A stretch of 64,000 nucleotides of DNA from CAMLIZ01 sp036231905 (GCF_036231905.1 NZ_JAZARE010000004.1:186001-250000), one strand, 5' to 3'. Shown: positions 27,690 to 36,654, numbered from the stretch's first letter. Made by a program: numbers and translations. The notes: generated by a model from the sequence alone, not told the origin.

Positions 27690-28469
27690 GTGGCCCCGCT
27701 GCAGCCCGTGTCCCCCGGCGCCCGCGTGGCGCTGGGCATCGCCTTCTTCATCGTGTTCGTCGGCCTGTGGGCGCTGGCCACGCTGGGCGGCTTCGTCTCC
27801 AAGACCTTCCTGGCCGACCCCATCACCATGGTGAAGTCCGGCTGGACGCTGCTGGCCGAGATGGGCTTTGCCAAGGACATCGGCATGACGGTGTGGCGGG
27901 TGCTGGGCGGTTTTGCCATCGCGGCGGCGCTGGCGCTGCCGCTGGGCGTGATGATGGGCGCCTACAAGCCGGTGGAAGCCTTCTTCGAGCCCTTTGTGTC
28001 CTTTGCGCGCTACCTGCCAGCCAGCGCCTTCATCCCGCTGCTCATCCTGTGGGCCGGCATCGGCGAGGCGCAGAAGCTGGCCGTCATCTTCATCGGCTCG
28101 TTCTTCAACCTGGTGCTGATGATCGCGGTGAGCGTGGGCAACACCCGGCGTGATTTGGTGGAAGCCGCCTACACCCTGGGCAGCACCGACCGCAGCCTGG
28201 TGCGGCGCGTGCTCATCCCGGGGGCCGCACCCGAGATCGCCGAGATCCTGCGCATGGTGCTCGGCTGGGCGTGGACTTACGTGATCGTGGCCGAGCTCAT
28301 CGGCGCCAGCAGCGGCATCGGCCACATGATCACCGACAGCCAGGCGCTGCTGGCCACCGACCAGATCATCTTCGGCATCATCGTCATCGGCCTCATCGGC
28401 CTGGCCAGCGATCTGGCCTTCAAGGCGCTGAACCGCAAGCTCTACCCCTGGGCGCAGCTGGGCCGATGA
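27690..28469 (+). CDS. ABC transporter permease, hut-linked
   Basis: A 259-residue inner-membrane permease of the SsuC/TauC type with about six membrane segments. The cytoplasmic loop that contacts the ATPase is seen as 'EAAYTLGSTDRSLVRRVLIP'. A GTG start at 27690 is 16 bases after the binding-protein stop; the ATPase start overlaps its stop by 4 bases (ATGA). It forms the membrane channel of the importer described for 26727-29281. Confidence 0.87.
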   Translation: MAPLQPVSPGARVALGIAFFIVFVGLWALATLGGFVSKTFLADPITMVKSGWTLLAEMGFAKDIGMTVWRVLGGFAIAAALALPLGVMMGAYKPVEAFFEPFVSFARYLPASAFIPLLILWAGIGEAQKLAVIFIGSFFNLVLMIAVSVGNTRRDLVEAAYTLGSTDRSLVRRVLIPGAAPEIAEILRMVLGWAWTYVIVAELIGASSGIGHMITDSQALLATDQIIFGIIVIGLIGLASDLAFKALNRKLYPWAQLGR

Positions 28470-29281
28470 ACGACACCCAGACCACGGCCGACCCCATCCT
28501 GTCGATCCGCGGCGTGTCGCGCCGCTTCGTGTCGGCCCACGGCGACACGCTGGCCCTGCAGGCCACCGACCTGAGCGTCGCGGAAAACGACTTCATCACC
28601 ATCCTGGGCCCCTCGGGCTGCGGCAAGAGCACCCTGCTGCGCATCGTGGCCGGCCTGGACCGGCCCACCACCGGCGAGGTGACGCTGGACGGACAGCGCA
28701 TCACCGGCCCCGGCGCCGACCGCGGCATGGTGTTCCAGAGCTACACCCTGTTCCCGTGGCTCACCGTGCGCGACAACGTGTGCTTCGGCCTGCGCGAACG
28801 CGGCGTGCCGCGCGCCCAGCAGCTGGAGGTGGCGCAGGGCTTCATCGAGAAGGTGGGGCTGACGAGCTTCGAGCACCACTACCCCAAGCAGCTCTCCGGC
28901 GGCATGCAGCAACGCACCGCGCTGGCCCGGGCGCTCGCCAACCGCCCCCGCATGCTGCTGATGGACGAACCCTTCGGCGCCCTGGACCACCAGACCCGCG
29001 AGCTGATGCAGGAGCTGCTGCTCGGCATCTGGGAAGCCGAGCGCACGACGGTGCTGTTCGTCACCCACGACATCGACGAAGCGGTGTTCATGGGCAGCCG
29101 CGTGGTGGTGATGAGCGCCCGGCCGGGGCGGATCAAGTTGGATAGGCCGGTGGAGCTCGCGCATCCGCGGCATTGGTCGGTGAAGACGACGCCGGGGTTT
29201 GCGGAGTTGAAGGGGGAACTGATGGAACAGGTGAGGGTCGAGGTGCTGGCGGCCGTGGAAAATTCGCGAGTCGCGCGTTGA
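28466..29281 (+). CDS. ABC transporter ATP-binding protein, hut-linked
   Basis: A 271-residue ATPase of the SsuB/TauB type. Walker A is GPSGCGKST, the signature is LSGGMQQR, Walker B is LLMDEPFGALD and the switch His is in VTHDIDEA. It overlaps the permease by 4 bases, so the two are translationally coupled. The last ~40 codons drift toward G/T-ending codons unlike the rest of the gene (for example the part from 29140 on), possibly an old recombination border. Its stop lies only 11 bases from the stop of the convergent foreign gene at 29293. Confidence 0.9.
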   Translation: MNDTQTTADPILSIRGVSRRFVSAHGDTLALQATDLSVAENDFITILGPSGCGKSTLLRIVAGLDRPTTGEVTLDGQRITGPGADRGMVFQSYTLFPWLTVRDNVCFGLRERGVPRAQQLEVAQGFIEKVGLTSFEHHYPKQLSGGMQQRTALARALANRPRMLLMDEPFGALDHQTRELMQELLLGIWEAERTTVLFVTHDIDEAVFMGSRVVVMSARPGRIKLDRPVELAHPRHWSVKTTPGFAELKGELMEQVRVEVLAAVENSRVAR

Positions 29282-29292
29282 ACCGCTTGCTG

Positions 29293-31530
29293 TCAATGTG
29301 GGTTGGACTCAGCGCTGGCCCGCAAAGCTGCAAGCACCGCGTCTGCTTCATCGGAACTTGAGAGATCCAAATTGCTCTCATAGCGCTTTAGGCGGTCGTA
29401 CTTCAGCTTATCGACCGCTTCAGTGATCCGTATTTCTCTGCGGGCGTCGGGGAGGGCCTTCCACTCATCGACATGCTCGAGGAGCTTGTGCATGTGTCGC
29501 GAATCGAGATGTTGACCAATCTGCAACCCGACATGGCTTGGAAGCAAATCTCGCACCACTGGGTCAATCTCCTTTGCCTTGGGAGACGCAGACAAAAAGT
29601 TGAGTAGAAACTCCGGACGCATGATGAATGGCGTTCCGCCGTGCTCTCGGACGACTGCACCCGTATGCTGAAGTAGTGACGTTTCCTTGGTTAACCACCA
29701 TGTGCGCACGCCAAAGCCGTCATATGTGGCGTGCTCTGAGCCTCTAGAGCGCTGGGCATAGACGGCAAAGCACATTAGCGCGTCGTTCTTCGCGAGCACA
29801 TCCTTTTTGCCTTCTAGCGCCCTCGCTAGTTCATCCGCTCTTTCCATGTCTACCCCTTTCGCAAGCTCCGCGCGTGACAGTGGTTCGAGGTCGAACGTCT
29901 TGCACAAAAAGGCCTGTAGTTGCATTTGGCCTCGTGGTGATTTTCCGGCTAGATCATCGAAATCGACAAACATTTCGACAAACGTCCTCCAGCCTGTCAC
30001 CCTTTTCATTAGGAGTTTTGCGTAGAAATACGTGCGGATCATTATTCGATCACTCTGAGAAGCCAAGGCGGCAGTGATGTACGGCTCCTGTTCGGCATAA
30101 TAGTTTCTAAACTCAAGGTGTGTCGAGTGAAGATGATTGAATAGTTCATTCACCACTGGCTCGGTGAGGATCAAGTTTGCCCCTGTAGCCCTAGCAACCT
30201 TTAGTAAGTTGGTGACATGCCGGTGTTCGCTTGGAAGGAACGTTTCAGATAGCGCTTTAACAAGGATGTCTGCGCCTACCAATAGTCGAAACTTACCGGT
30301 CATCTTATTGAAGTATTCGATAAGCTTCGGACTGTGCTTCAGCGTGAAAAGTAGAAGCGTCGTCTTACTAAGGCGGCGCAGAAACTCATGTTCCACCGGA
30401 AGTGGGGTATAAAGCACACGCTGCAGAACGCGGAGAGCAGCCGCGTAGGACTCTTTCGAAAGGCGCGCTCCGGAGAGAACTGTTGCGCGTAGTTCCTCTT
30501 CCACTATTTGATCGAAAATATTAATTCCCTCGAGTCGCCCTTCTAGGAATGCGGCTAGAATCAATCCCTGCTCGTGAAAATGCCGATATAGCGCTCTTTC
30601 GCACGTCTCGGCAACCGCCTCGGTCTCGGTGGCACCATACTCTTTCGCCCGTGCACATAGGGATTTCCTCAGATCGGCCCTTAAAGCGAGCTCTTTCGCG
30701 CTCTCTGCGGCTAACTCTGCTCGCATTGCATGAGGGAGGCAGTAACTGTCCGACTGCCGATAGTGCCGCACGCGCTGATTCCCGCCTCCATCCTTAGCGG
30801 AGAGACGCTCAAGACGGGCATCGATATTAGGGACCACGATACTAGCCGCCGCCGGAAGCAACTCAGCTAGGCGACCCTTTAGGGCCCCTCGGGTCAATAG
30901 TTGAGGGACATCTGGGTCGGTATCCCGCAATGCCCAATATATCAGCGAATCGACGATTGGGGCGATCAACCCGCCTTTGCTAAATCTTTCGGACCGCTCA
31001 AATTGCAGAAAGACATACACGCTGGGGTCCGACACAAGGTCAACGTTGTCTTTTGGGGTAGGTGACCGCTCGTTTGTGAGTTCGAATAGTTCCCGCCGGA
31101 AGTACTTCTCAAAACACTTGACCGTCGCTTCATTTTCATTGATGAGACGAAGTACGCTATCCCAGTCGCGAATTCTCAGGGTTATTCCAAGTTCCTCGCT
31201 AAGGTCATCTTCGAGCGTGTCGACGGTTAGTTTTCTAGACGTCCAGTATGTCAACGTTTTAACTTCCCTGCCAAACTCTCTTAGACGCGCGATGGTGTCT
31301 TTTATCTTCGCCGCGGCATTCTCCTGAATGCTCATTTGTACGAAGTTTGTAACGCGAGTGCGATCCTCCAGAATTGATCGAAAGAAACCGTCTGCACCAC
31401 CGTCGTGGATGCCCCCGAGGGCGACAAACTGATCACCGTGACGCGCCGCCAATAGCTTCTGTATCAGCCGTTCGAAACTGAAACCGTCAAGGGTCCCAAG
31501 TAGATACGTCGCAAGCACATCAGAAATCAT
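29293..31530 (-). CDS. Putative multi-domain nuclease: REase-like N-terminus, winged helix, PIN-like C-terminus (foreign gene)
   Basis: A 745-residue protein of no named family that I can give. Residues 15-130 look like a PD-(D/E)XK/Mrr-type fold: 'FERLIQKLLAARHGDQFVALGG', 'HDGGADGFF' (D43, D47) and 'FVQMSIQENAAAKIKDTI' followed by 'TLTYWTSRKL'. Residues ~185-268 read like a winged helix ('IDARLERLSAKDGG..RVRHYRQSDSYCLP'). Residues 414-645 look like a PIN domain: 'FRLLVGADILVKAL' (D421), 'LTEPVVNEL' (E457/E462), 'KNDALMCFAV' (D583) and 'TWWLTKETSLL' (E616). The ATG at 31530 has GGAGG 8 bases upstream. GC is far lower than around it (28 of 60 bases at 30241-30300 versus 45 of 60 at 28621-28680). 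It stands alone between unrelated conserved operons. An anti-phage or nucleic-acid-surveillance role is inference. Confidence 0.6.
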   Translation of the reverse strand: MISDVLATYLLGTLDGFSFERLIQKLLAARHGDQFVALGGIHDGGADGFFRSILEDRTRVTNFVQMSIQENAAAKIKDTIARLREFGREVKTLTYWTSRKLTVDTLEDDLSEELGITLRIRDWDSVLRLINENEATVKCFEKYFRRELFELTNERSPTPKDNVDLVSDPSVYVFLQFERSERFSKGGLIAPIVDSLIYWALRDTDPDVPQLLTRGALKGRLAELLPAAASIVVPNIDARLERLSAKDGGGNQRVRHYRQSDSYCLPHAMRAELAAESAKELALRADLRKSLCARAKEYGATETEAVAETCERALYRHFHEQGLILAAFLEGRLEGINIFDQIVEEELRATVLSGARLSKESYAAALRVLQRVLYTPLPVEHEFLRRLSKTTLLLFTLKHSPKLIEYFNKMTGKFRLLVGADILVKALSETFLPSEHRHVTNLLKVARATGANLILTEPVVNELFNHLHSTHLEFRNYYAEQEPYITAALASQSDRIMIRTYFYAKLLMKRVTGWRTFVEMFVDFDDLAGKSPRGQMQLQAFLCKTFDLEPLSRAELAKGVDMERADELARALEGKKDVLAKNDALMCFAVYAQRSRGSEHATYDGFGVRTWWLTKETSLLQHTGAVVREHGGTPFIMRPEFLLNFLSASPKAKEIDPVVRDLLPSHVGLQIGQHLDSRHMHKLLEHVDEWKALPDARREIRITEAVDKLKYDRLKRYESNLDLSSSDEADAVLAALRASAESNPH

Positions 31531-31545
31531 CTGCGATGCCTCCAA

Positions 31546-32037
31546 AATGAAGTGAGATCAAGTGGGCCGCCGCGGAGCGCTCGCCTCGCTAAACGACATT
31601 GTTCTTCATTCCCCGACTACGGTGGAGAAGATTGATGGCGTCTCTGCCACCGTGCGGCCCTTTGCCTTGCTCTCAGCAGGGCGCTTGTGTAGGGCGTCTC
31701 TTCCCGCTGCAACGTTTCTCCGCTCCACTGCCTAAAAAGCATCCCCGACAGCGCCGATGCGAATCTCAATCACTCCAGCGGCGTGTCCCCTTCGCTACTA
31801 CAGCTTCAACGCAGCCGCGCGCGGCACGCGGTGCTAGCACCCGTTAAGCAGCTTCGTTTCCGGGTGCTCCGGCCCCGCGAGGAGGCAACTTCGACCGCAG
31901 AGATCTACATCGACTGGGCGATGGCTTGCGTCTGTTGCGCCAGTGACATCCGCTGCAAGACCGGATGAGGGCGAGGCGAGGCATCCCTTTGCCAAAGGCG
32001 CTGTCTCCTGGAGGGCGGAAGGCGCCGGCCGCCCACC
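31546..32037. other. Long intergenic region upstream of the foreign gene
   Basis: About 490 bases without a supportable gene. Base composition changes from AT-richer near 31546-31850 to the genomic level after about 31860, suggesting the inner border of the acquired segment lies there. Short open frames exist (for example 31599-31847 on plus), but they have no ribosome site, biased codons or recognisable motif. I found no tRNA, integrase, transposase or clear terminal inverted repeats. Confidence 0.5.
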
Positions 32038-33354
32038 TCACAACTCCCGCAACGCCGCCGTCACCGGCAGACTCGCCGCCCGCACCGCCGGGAACAGCCC
32101 GCCGATGAACCCGATTGCCAGCGCCCACTTGATCCCTTCCCACAGCAGCCCCGGCGACACGCGCAGGTTGAAGCTCAGCTTGCCCACCGACCCCGCCGCC
32201 ATGGTCGAGGCTTCGTAGCCGTTGAACAGCCCCCAGGCGATCACGCCGCCGATGGCGCCGCCGATCAGGGCCAGCAACATCGTCTCCAGCATCACCGCCA
32301 CCACCACCGGCAAACCGCGGAAACCGATCGCCCGCAAGGTAGCGATCTCGCGCGCCCGTGACGCGATGGCCGCGAACATGGTGTTGAGCGCGCCGAACAC
32401 CGCGCCCACGGCCATGATGGCGCCCACGGTGATGCCGATGATGCGCAGCATCTGCGTCATCTGCTCCGACTGCTTGGCGAAGAAGTCCAAGGTGGTGCTG
32501 GCGTCCACCCGCAGCTGGGGGTTGGCGGCCAGCGCGGCCTTGAAGTCCTTGAACGCGGCGGCGCTGGTGAGCTTCACGGTGGCGGAGTTGCGGCCGCTGC
32601 CGCGCTGGTAGGCGTCGTTCACCACGCTGGCATCGGCCCAGAGCTCGGACTCCATCGCGTCGCCCGAGGCGAAGATGCCCACCACCGTCCAGGGCTGGTT
32701 GCCCAGCTTCAAGGTGGAGCCCACGCCCAGGTTGGCGAACTGGCGCACCGCGCCCTTGCCGACCACCAGCTCGCGCAGGCCGGGCTGGAAGCGGCGGCCT
32801 TCCACGATCTTCAGGTGCGGGCGCACGGCAAACGCTTCTTCGCCCACGCCGCGCACCTGGGCGCTGCCTTCTTCGTCGGTGGTGGTGCCTTTCACCGGCA
32901 GGTTGGCCGCCACCACGGTTTCGGCCGACACCAGCGGCTCGCCCTTGTCGTTGCGTGCGATGCCGGCGGCCTGGCTGATCTGCACGATGTCTTCCCGGCT
33001 GAGCACGGAGGCCACTTCGGCCGCCGACGCGCCGCGCAGCACGATGGCCGTGTCCAGCCCGCCGGAGTTGCGCAGCGTCTGCGCATAGCCCTCGGCCATG
33101 GCCAGCAGCGCCACCAGCACGCCCACCACGCCGGCAATGCCCACCACGATGACGGCCGACGAGCCCAGGCGCTGGTTCAGCGTGCTGATGCCGACCGACG
33201 CCACCGAGCGGGCCTGCGCGCCGCCGCGGAAGAGGAACAGCCACAGCGCCAGCAACACCAGCAGCGCGAGCGCGCCTTGCCAGGGCAGCATCACCCAGGC
33301 GGCCAGCACGATGAGGGTGAGCAGCACGAGGCCGAAGTTCTTGAGGTACTTCAT
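32038..33354 (-). CDS. FtsX-like ABC transporter permease (MacB-type), second copy
   Basis: A 438-residue inner-membrane protein. An extra pair of membrane helices at the N-terminus (~8-50) precedes a standard MacB-like arrangement: one helix near residue 75, a large periplasmic domain (~100-300), then three C-terminal helices with 'REIATLRAIGFRG' as the FtsX coupling loop. It forms the last gene of the run adaptor - ATPase - permease 1 - permease 2. It starts 1 base after the upstream permease stop. Such permeases use ATP to push substrates from the periplasm or outer leaflet rather than to pump across the inner membrane; cargo unknown. Confidence 0.85.
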   Translation of the reverse strand: MKYLKNFGLVLLTLIVLAAWVMLPWQGALALLVLLALWLFLFRGGAQARSVASVGISTLNQRLGSSAVIVVGIAGVVGVLVALLAMAEGYAQTLRNSGGLDTAIVLRGASAAEVASVLSREDIVQISQAAGIARNDKGEPLVSAETVVAANLPVKGTTTDEEGSAQVRGVGEEAFAVRPHLKIVEGRRFQPGLRELVVGKGAVRQFANLGVGSTLKLGNQPWTVVGIFASGDAMESELWADASVVNDAYQRGSGRNSATVKLTSAAAFKDFKAALAANPQLRVDASTTLDFFAKQSEQMTQMLRIIGITVGAIMAVGAVFGALNTMFAAIASRAREIATLRAIGFRGLPVVVAVMLETMLLALIGGAIGGVIAWGLFNGYEASTMAAGSVGKLSFNLRVSPGLLWEGIKWALAIGFIGGLFPAVRAASLPVTAALREL

Positions 33355-33355
33355 G

Positions 33356-34525
33356 TCAGGCCCTCCCTGCGAGTGCATCGGTGATGTTCAGGCGCATCGC
33401 ATTCAGCGCCGGCAGCGCACCCACCACCACGCCGAAGAACAGCATCAGCCCGATGCCGATGGCCCAGCTGGCCGCGCCGGCGGCCGGCAGGTTGAGCATG
33501 CCGTTGCTGGCCGCGCCCACGGCCGGCCCGATCACGCTGGCCAGCCCCAGGCCGACGATGCCGCCCAGCAGCAACAGCAGCATCGATTCAGCCAGCACCA
33601 TCGCCAGCACGCTGTGGCCCGAGAAGCCCAGCGTCTTGAGCACCGCGATCTCGTTGGTGCGCTCGCGCACCGCCTGCATCATGGTGTTGCCCGACAGCAG
33701 CAGCAAGGTGAAGAACACCGCGCCCATGATCGAGGTGACGATCAGGTTGATGTCGGCCAGCTGCTTCATCCACGCCGCCGTGGCGGCCTGCTCGGTGAGG
33801 GTGCGGGTCTCGTGGTCGGAGTTGGCCGAGATCGCGTCGATGGCCTTGGCCACGCGGTCGGCCTGGTTCACGTCCTTCACGCGGGTCACGTACCAGCCGG
33901 CCTGGCCGCGGTTGTAGGGCGTGGTCTCGTCGAAGTAGTCCCAGCGCAGCAGCATCAGCTGGTCGAACCAGCCGGAAGCCTTCTTGTCGGACACGTGGAT
34001 CAGGCCCACGATCTTGAAGGTCCAGTTCAGGCTGCCGGATTTGTCCGGAAAGATGGTGGACTGCATCGGCAGCTGGTCGCCCACCTTCCAGCCGAAGCGC
34101 TGGGCCAGGGCTTCACCCACGAGAGCGCCGGTCTTCGTTTCAGCGAAGGCCTTGCGCTGCTCGGCCGACACTTCCATTTCGGGGTAGATGTCCAGGTAGT
34201 TGGGCGCCACCGCGAAGCTGAACACCTGGTTGTGCGGGTCCTTGTAGGCACCGCCGAACCAGTTGGCGTAGGTGGTGTCCTTCACGCCGTCCACCTGCGC
34301 GATGCGCGCGCCCAAGGACATGGGCAGCAGCTGGATGAAGCTGAGCTTCGATCCGGTTTGCAAACGGGTGGCGCCGTTGGCGCTCTGGCCGGCCTGGTCA
34401 AAACCCACGCGCACGGCGTCCAGCAGGCCGAACAGCAGGAACGCCGTGATGATGGACACCAGCGTCAGGACCGTGCGCAGCTTGCGCCGGAACAGCGCCG
34501 CCCAGATGAGGTGCAGGTATTTCAT
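33356..34525 (-). CDS. FtsX-like ABC transporter permease (MacB-type), first copy
   Basis: A 389-residue permease: one N-terminal helix (LRTVLTLVSIITAFLLFGLL), a periplasmic domain from ~45 to 260, and three C-terminal helices with the loop 'TNEIAVLKTLGFSGHSVLAM'. Together with the related 32038-33354 protein it should form a heterodimeric membrane part driven by the ATPase at 34542-35237. Gap to the ATPase gene is 16 bases. A Burkholderiales MacA/ATPase/two-FtsX operon is the best description; substrate not known. Confidence 0.87.
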   Translation of the reverse strand: MKYLHLIWAALFRRKLRTVLTLVSIITAFLLFGLLDAVRVGFDQAGQSANGATRLQTGSKLSFIQLLPMSLGARIAQVDGVKDTTYANWFGGAYKDPHNQVFSFAVAPNYLDIYPEMEVSAEQRKAFAETKTGALVGEALAQRFGWKVGDQLPMQSTIFPDKSGSLNWTFKIVGLIHVSDKKASGWFDQLMLLRWDYFDETTPYNRGQAGWYVTRVKDVNQADRVAKAIDAISANSDHETRTLTEQAATAAWMKQLADINLIVTSIMGAVFFTLLLLSGNTMMQAVRERTNEIAVLKTLGFSGHSVLAMVLAESMLLLLLGGIVGLGLASVIGPAVGAASNGMLNLPAAGAASWAIGIGLMLFFGVVVGALPALNAMRLNITDALAGRA

Positions 34526-34541
34526 CGCGTCACCTCGCGAT

Positions 34542-35237
34542 TCAGGCGGCGGCGGCTTCGGCCGCGGTCACCAGGGTGCCCTTGTCCAGGTGCAGCGTGC
34601 GGCTGGCGCGGCTGGCGGCCTTGGGGTCGTGGGTGACCATGACGATGGTCTTGCCGTGTTCGCGGTTGAGCACCTGCAGCAGCGTGAGCACGTCCTCGGC
34701 CGACTGGCGATCCAGGTCACCGGTGGGTTCGTCGCACACCAGCAAGGTCGGGTCCGACACGATGGCGCGTGCGATCGACACCCGCTGCTGCTGGCCGCCC
34801 GACAGCTCGGTGGGCTTGTGGGTGGCGCGGTCGCCCAGGCCCACCAGCTGCAGCGCGATGGACGCGCGCTTCTTGCGCTCGGCCGCGGAGAGTTTGGTCA
34901 GCAGCAGCGGCAGCTCCACGTTCTTCTGCGCCGACAGCGTGGGCATCAGGTTGTAGAACTGGAACACGAAGCCCACCTTGGCTGCGCGCCACTTGGCCAG
35001 CTGGGCGCCGCTGAGCTGATCGATGCGTTCGCCGGCCACGCTGATGGCGCCGCCGCTGGGCGCGTCCAGCCCGCCCATCAGGTTGAGCAGCGTGGTCTTG
35101 CCGGAGCCCGAGGGGCCCATCAGCGCGAGGAAGTCGCCCTGGTTCACATCCAGGTCGATGTGGTGCAGCACCTCCACGGTCTGCTTGCCCCGGGTGTACA
35201 CCTTGGAGAGGTCGCGGATCTCGATCAGTCGGGTCAT
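34542..35237 (-). CDS. MacB/LolD-type ABC transporter ATP-binding protein
   Basis: A 231-residue ATPase with Walker A GPSGSGKTT, signature LSGGQQQR, Walker B LLVCDEPTGDLD and the switch His in VTHDPKA. The wording 'FVFQFYNLMPTLSAQKNVELPLLL' and the D-x-D loop are those of the LolD/MacB/FtsE subgroup, which pairs with FtsX-like permeases. It lies between the RND-type adaptor (36 bases upstream) and two permeases. Acts at the inner-membrane cytoplasmic face. Confidence 0.92.
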   Translation of the reverse strand: MTRLIEIRDLSKVYTRGKQTVEVLHHIDLDVNQGDFLALMGPSGSGKTTLLNLMGGLDAPSGGAISVAGERIDQLSGAQLAKWRAAKVGFVFQFYNLMPTLSAQKNVELPLLLTKLSAAERKKRASIALQLVGLGDRATHKPTELSGGQQQRVSIARAIVSDPTLLVCDEPTGDLDRQSAEDVLTLLQVLNREHGKTIVMVTHDPKAASRASRTLHLDKGTLVTAAEAAAA

Positions 35238-35273
35238 GTCATGCCTCCATGCGTTCGTTGTGCAGGGGTCGCG

Positions 35274-36503
35274 TCATTCCTTGCTGGCGACCTTGGAACC
35301 GTTCTTCAATTCGGCCGGCGGTGACACCACCACCGCTTCGCCGGCCTTCACGCCGTCGGTGGCCAGGCGGAACTTGCCGACGTCGGCGCCCAGCTTCACT
35401 GCGCGCTGCTGCGCCTGGCCGTCGTTCACCACGAAGACCGTGTTCGTGCCGTCGCGCTGCACCAGCGCTTCGGGCGGCAGCAGCACGCCGGGCGCCGGTG
35501 CGGCCTGCGACTTCGGCTTGGTGGCCAGGAAGGTGACGCGCACGCCCATGTCGGGCACCACGCGCTCATCCTTCTGGTCCAGCGCCACGCGCACCTTCAC
35601 GGTGGCCTTGCCGCGGTCGGCGCTCGGGATGACCGCCAGCACATGGGCAGGGATCTTCCAGTCGGGGTAGGCGTCCAGCACCGCCTCGCAGGGCATGTCG
35701 GCTTTCACCTGCGCGATGTAGGCCTCGTTCACGTCCACGCCGACTTCCAGCGAGTCCATGTCGACGATGGTGCCCACGCCCGTGCGGGTGAAGCCGCCAC
35801 CGGCGGACAGCGGCGAGATGATCTCGCCCACCTGCGCCGCGCGGGCGGTGACCACGCCGTCGAAGGGCGCGCGCACGGTGGCGTAGTCGAAGTTCACGCG
35901 GGCCTGCGCCACCTGGGCTTGCGCGGCCTCTGCCTGGCGCTGGGCTGCGTCGAGCTGGGCGCGATGGGCTGTCACCGAGGTGGCGGCCTGCTCCTGGCTC
36001 TGGCGCGTGGTCATGCCTTGCGCGGCCAGTTCCGACTGTCTGCGCGCATCGGCCTCGGCCTGCGCCAGCTGCGCGCGCTGCTGCGCCACCGCGGCTTGTG
36101 CACTGCGCGCCTGCGCCTGCGCCGTGGCCAGGCCGGCCTTGAGCCCACTGTCGTCCAGCCGGGCCAGCACCTGGCCCTTCTTGACGCGAAAGCCCTCGTC
36201 GATCAACACCTCGGTGAGCGTGCCGGTGATCTGCGCGGACACGGTGGCCGAGCGCCGCGCCGTCACGTAGCCGGTGGCCTGCAACACGGCATCAGCGGAG
36301 GGCCCTTGGCCGTTGGCCCGCACGGTCACGGTCTGCACCGCCACGGGCCGGTTGCCCGCCACGTACCACCAGGCGCCAACGCCAAGGGCGCCCAGCAGCA
36401 CCAGGCCGGCGAGCAGCCCCCACACCCACTTCGGCGGCCCGCTGTCATGGTCCTCACGTTGCGCACCTTCGATGCGCAGTTCCTTGAGCAGTCCGGTATC
36501 GAT
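35274..36503 (-). CDS. Periplasmic adaptor (MacA/RND membrane fusion protein) with unusual start
   Basis: Membrane fusion protein of about 409 residues: one N-terminal helix ('LLAGLVLLGALGVGAWWYV'), a barrel-sandwich/biotinyl-lipoyl-like part ('GYVTARRSATVSAQITG'), a long coiled-coil hairpin rich in Ala/Gln (~110-190), then beta-barrel blocks. It should link the MacB-like pump to an outer-membrane channel. The start is odd. The conserved-looking N-terminus 'DTGLLKELRIEG' lies before the first GTG (36425), but no ATG, GTG or TTG precedes it in frame before a TAA stop. An ATC at 36503 sits 7 bases after AGGGAG (36516-36511), so an ATC start, or an error in the sequence, is suspected. The minimum product starts at GTG 36425 (383 aa). 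Confidence 0.82.
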   Translation of the reverse strand: MDTGLLKELRIEGAQREDHDSGPPKWVWGLLAGLVLLGALGVGAWWYVAGNRPVAVQTVTVRANGQGPSADAVLQATGYVTARRSATVSAQITGTLTEVLIDEGFRVKKGQVLARLDDSGLKAGLATAQAQARSAQAAVAQQRAQLAQAEADARRQSELAAQGMTTRQSQEQAATSVTAHRAQLDAAQRQAEAAQAQVAQARVNFDYATVRAPFDGVVTARAAQVGEIISPLSAGGGFTRTGVGTIVDMDSLEVGVDVNEAYIAQVKADMPCEAVLDAYPDWKIPAHVLAVIPSADRGKATVKVRVALDQKDERVVPDMGVRVTFLATKPKSQAAPAPGVLLPPEALVQRDGTNTVFVVNDGQAQQRAVKLGADVGKFRLATDGVKAGEAVVVSPPAELKNGSKVASKE

Positions 36504-36654
36504 GATGGGGCTCCCTGGCGAAACAAGCCTCGCGCATGAACGAGGGCAATGCCTGGCATGACTGCATCTGCCTTAAGGCGCGCGCGATCGTAGCAGGCGC
36601 CGGCGTGGGCACAACCCGTGCGGACTACGGATTCCCGGACTCATCAGCCGCGCC

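Noticed and set aside
29282..29292. Integrase or attachment site at the island left border
   Set aside because: Only 11 bases separate the two stops and no direct repeat of this sequence was found at the right side; no recombinase is encoded nearby.
31599..31847. 82-codon frame upstream of the island gene
   Set aside because: No ribosome site, no codon bias, no motif; it is in the transition zone and probably chance.
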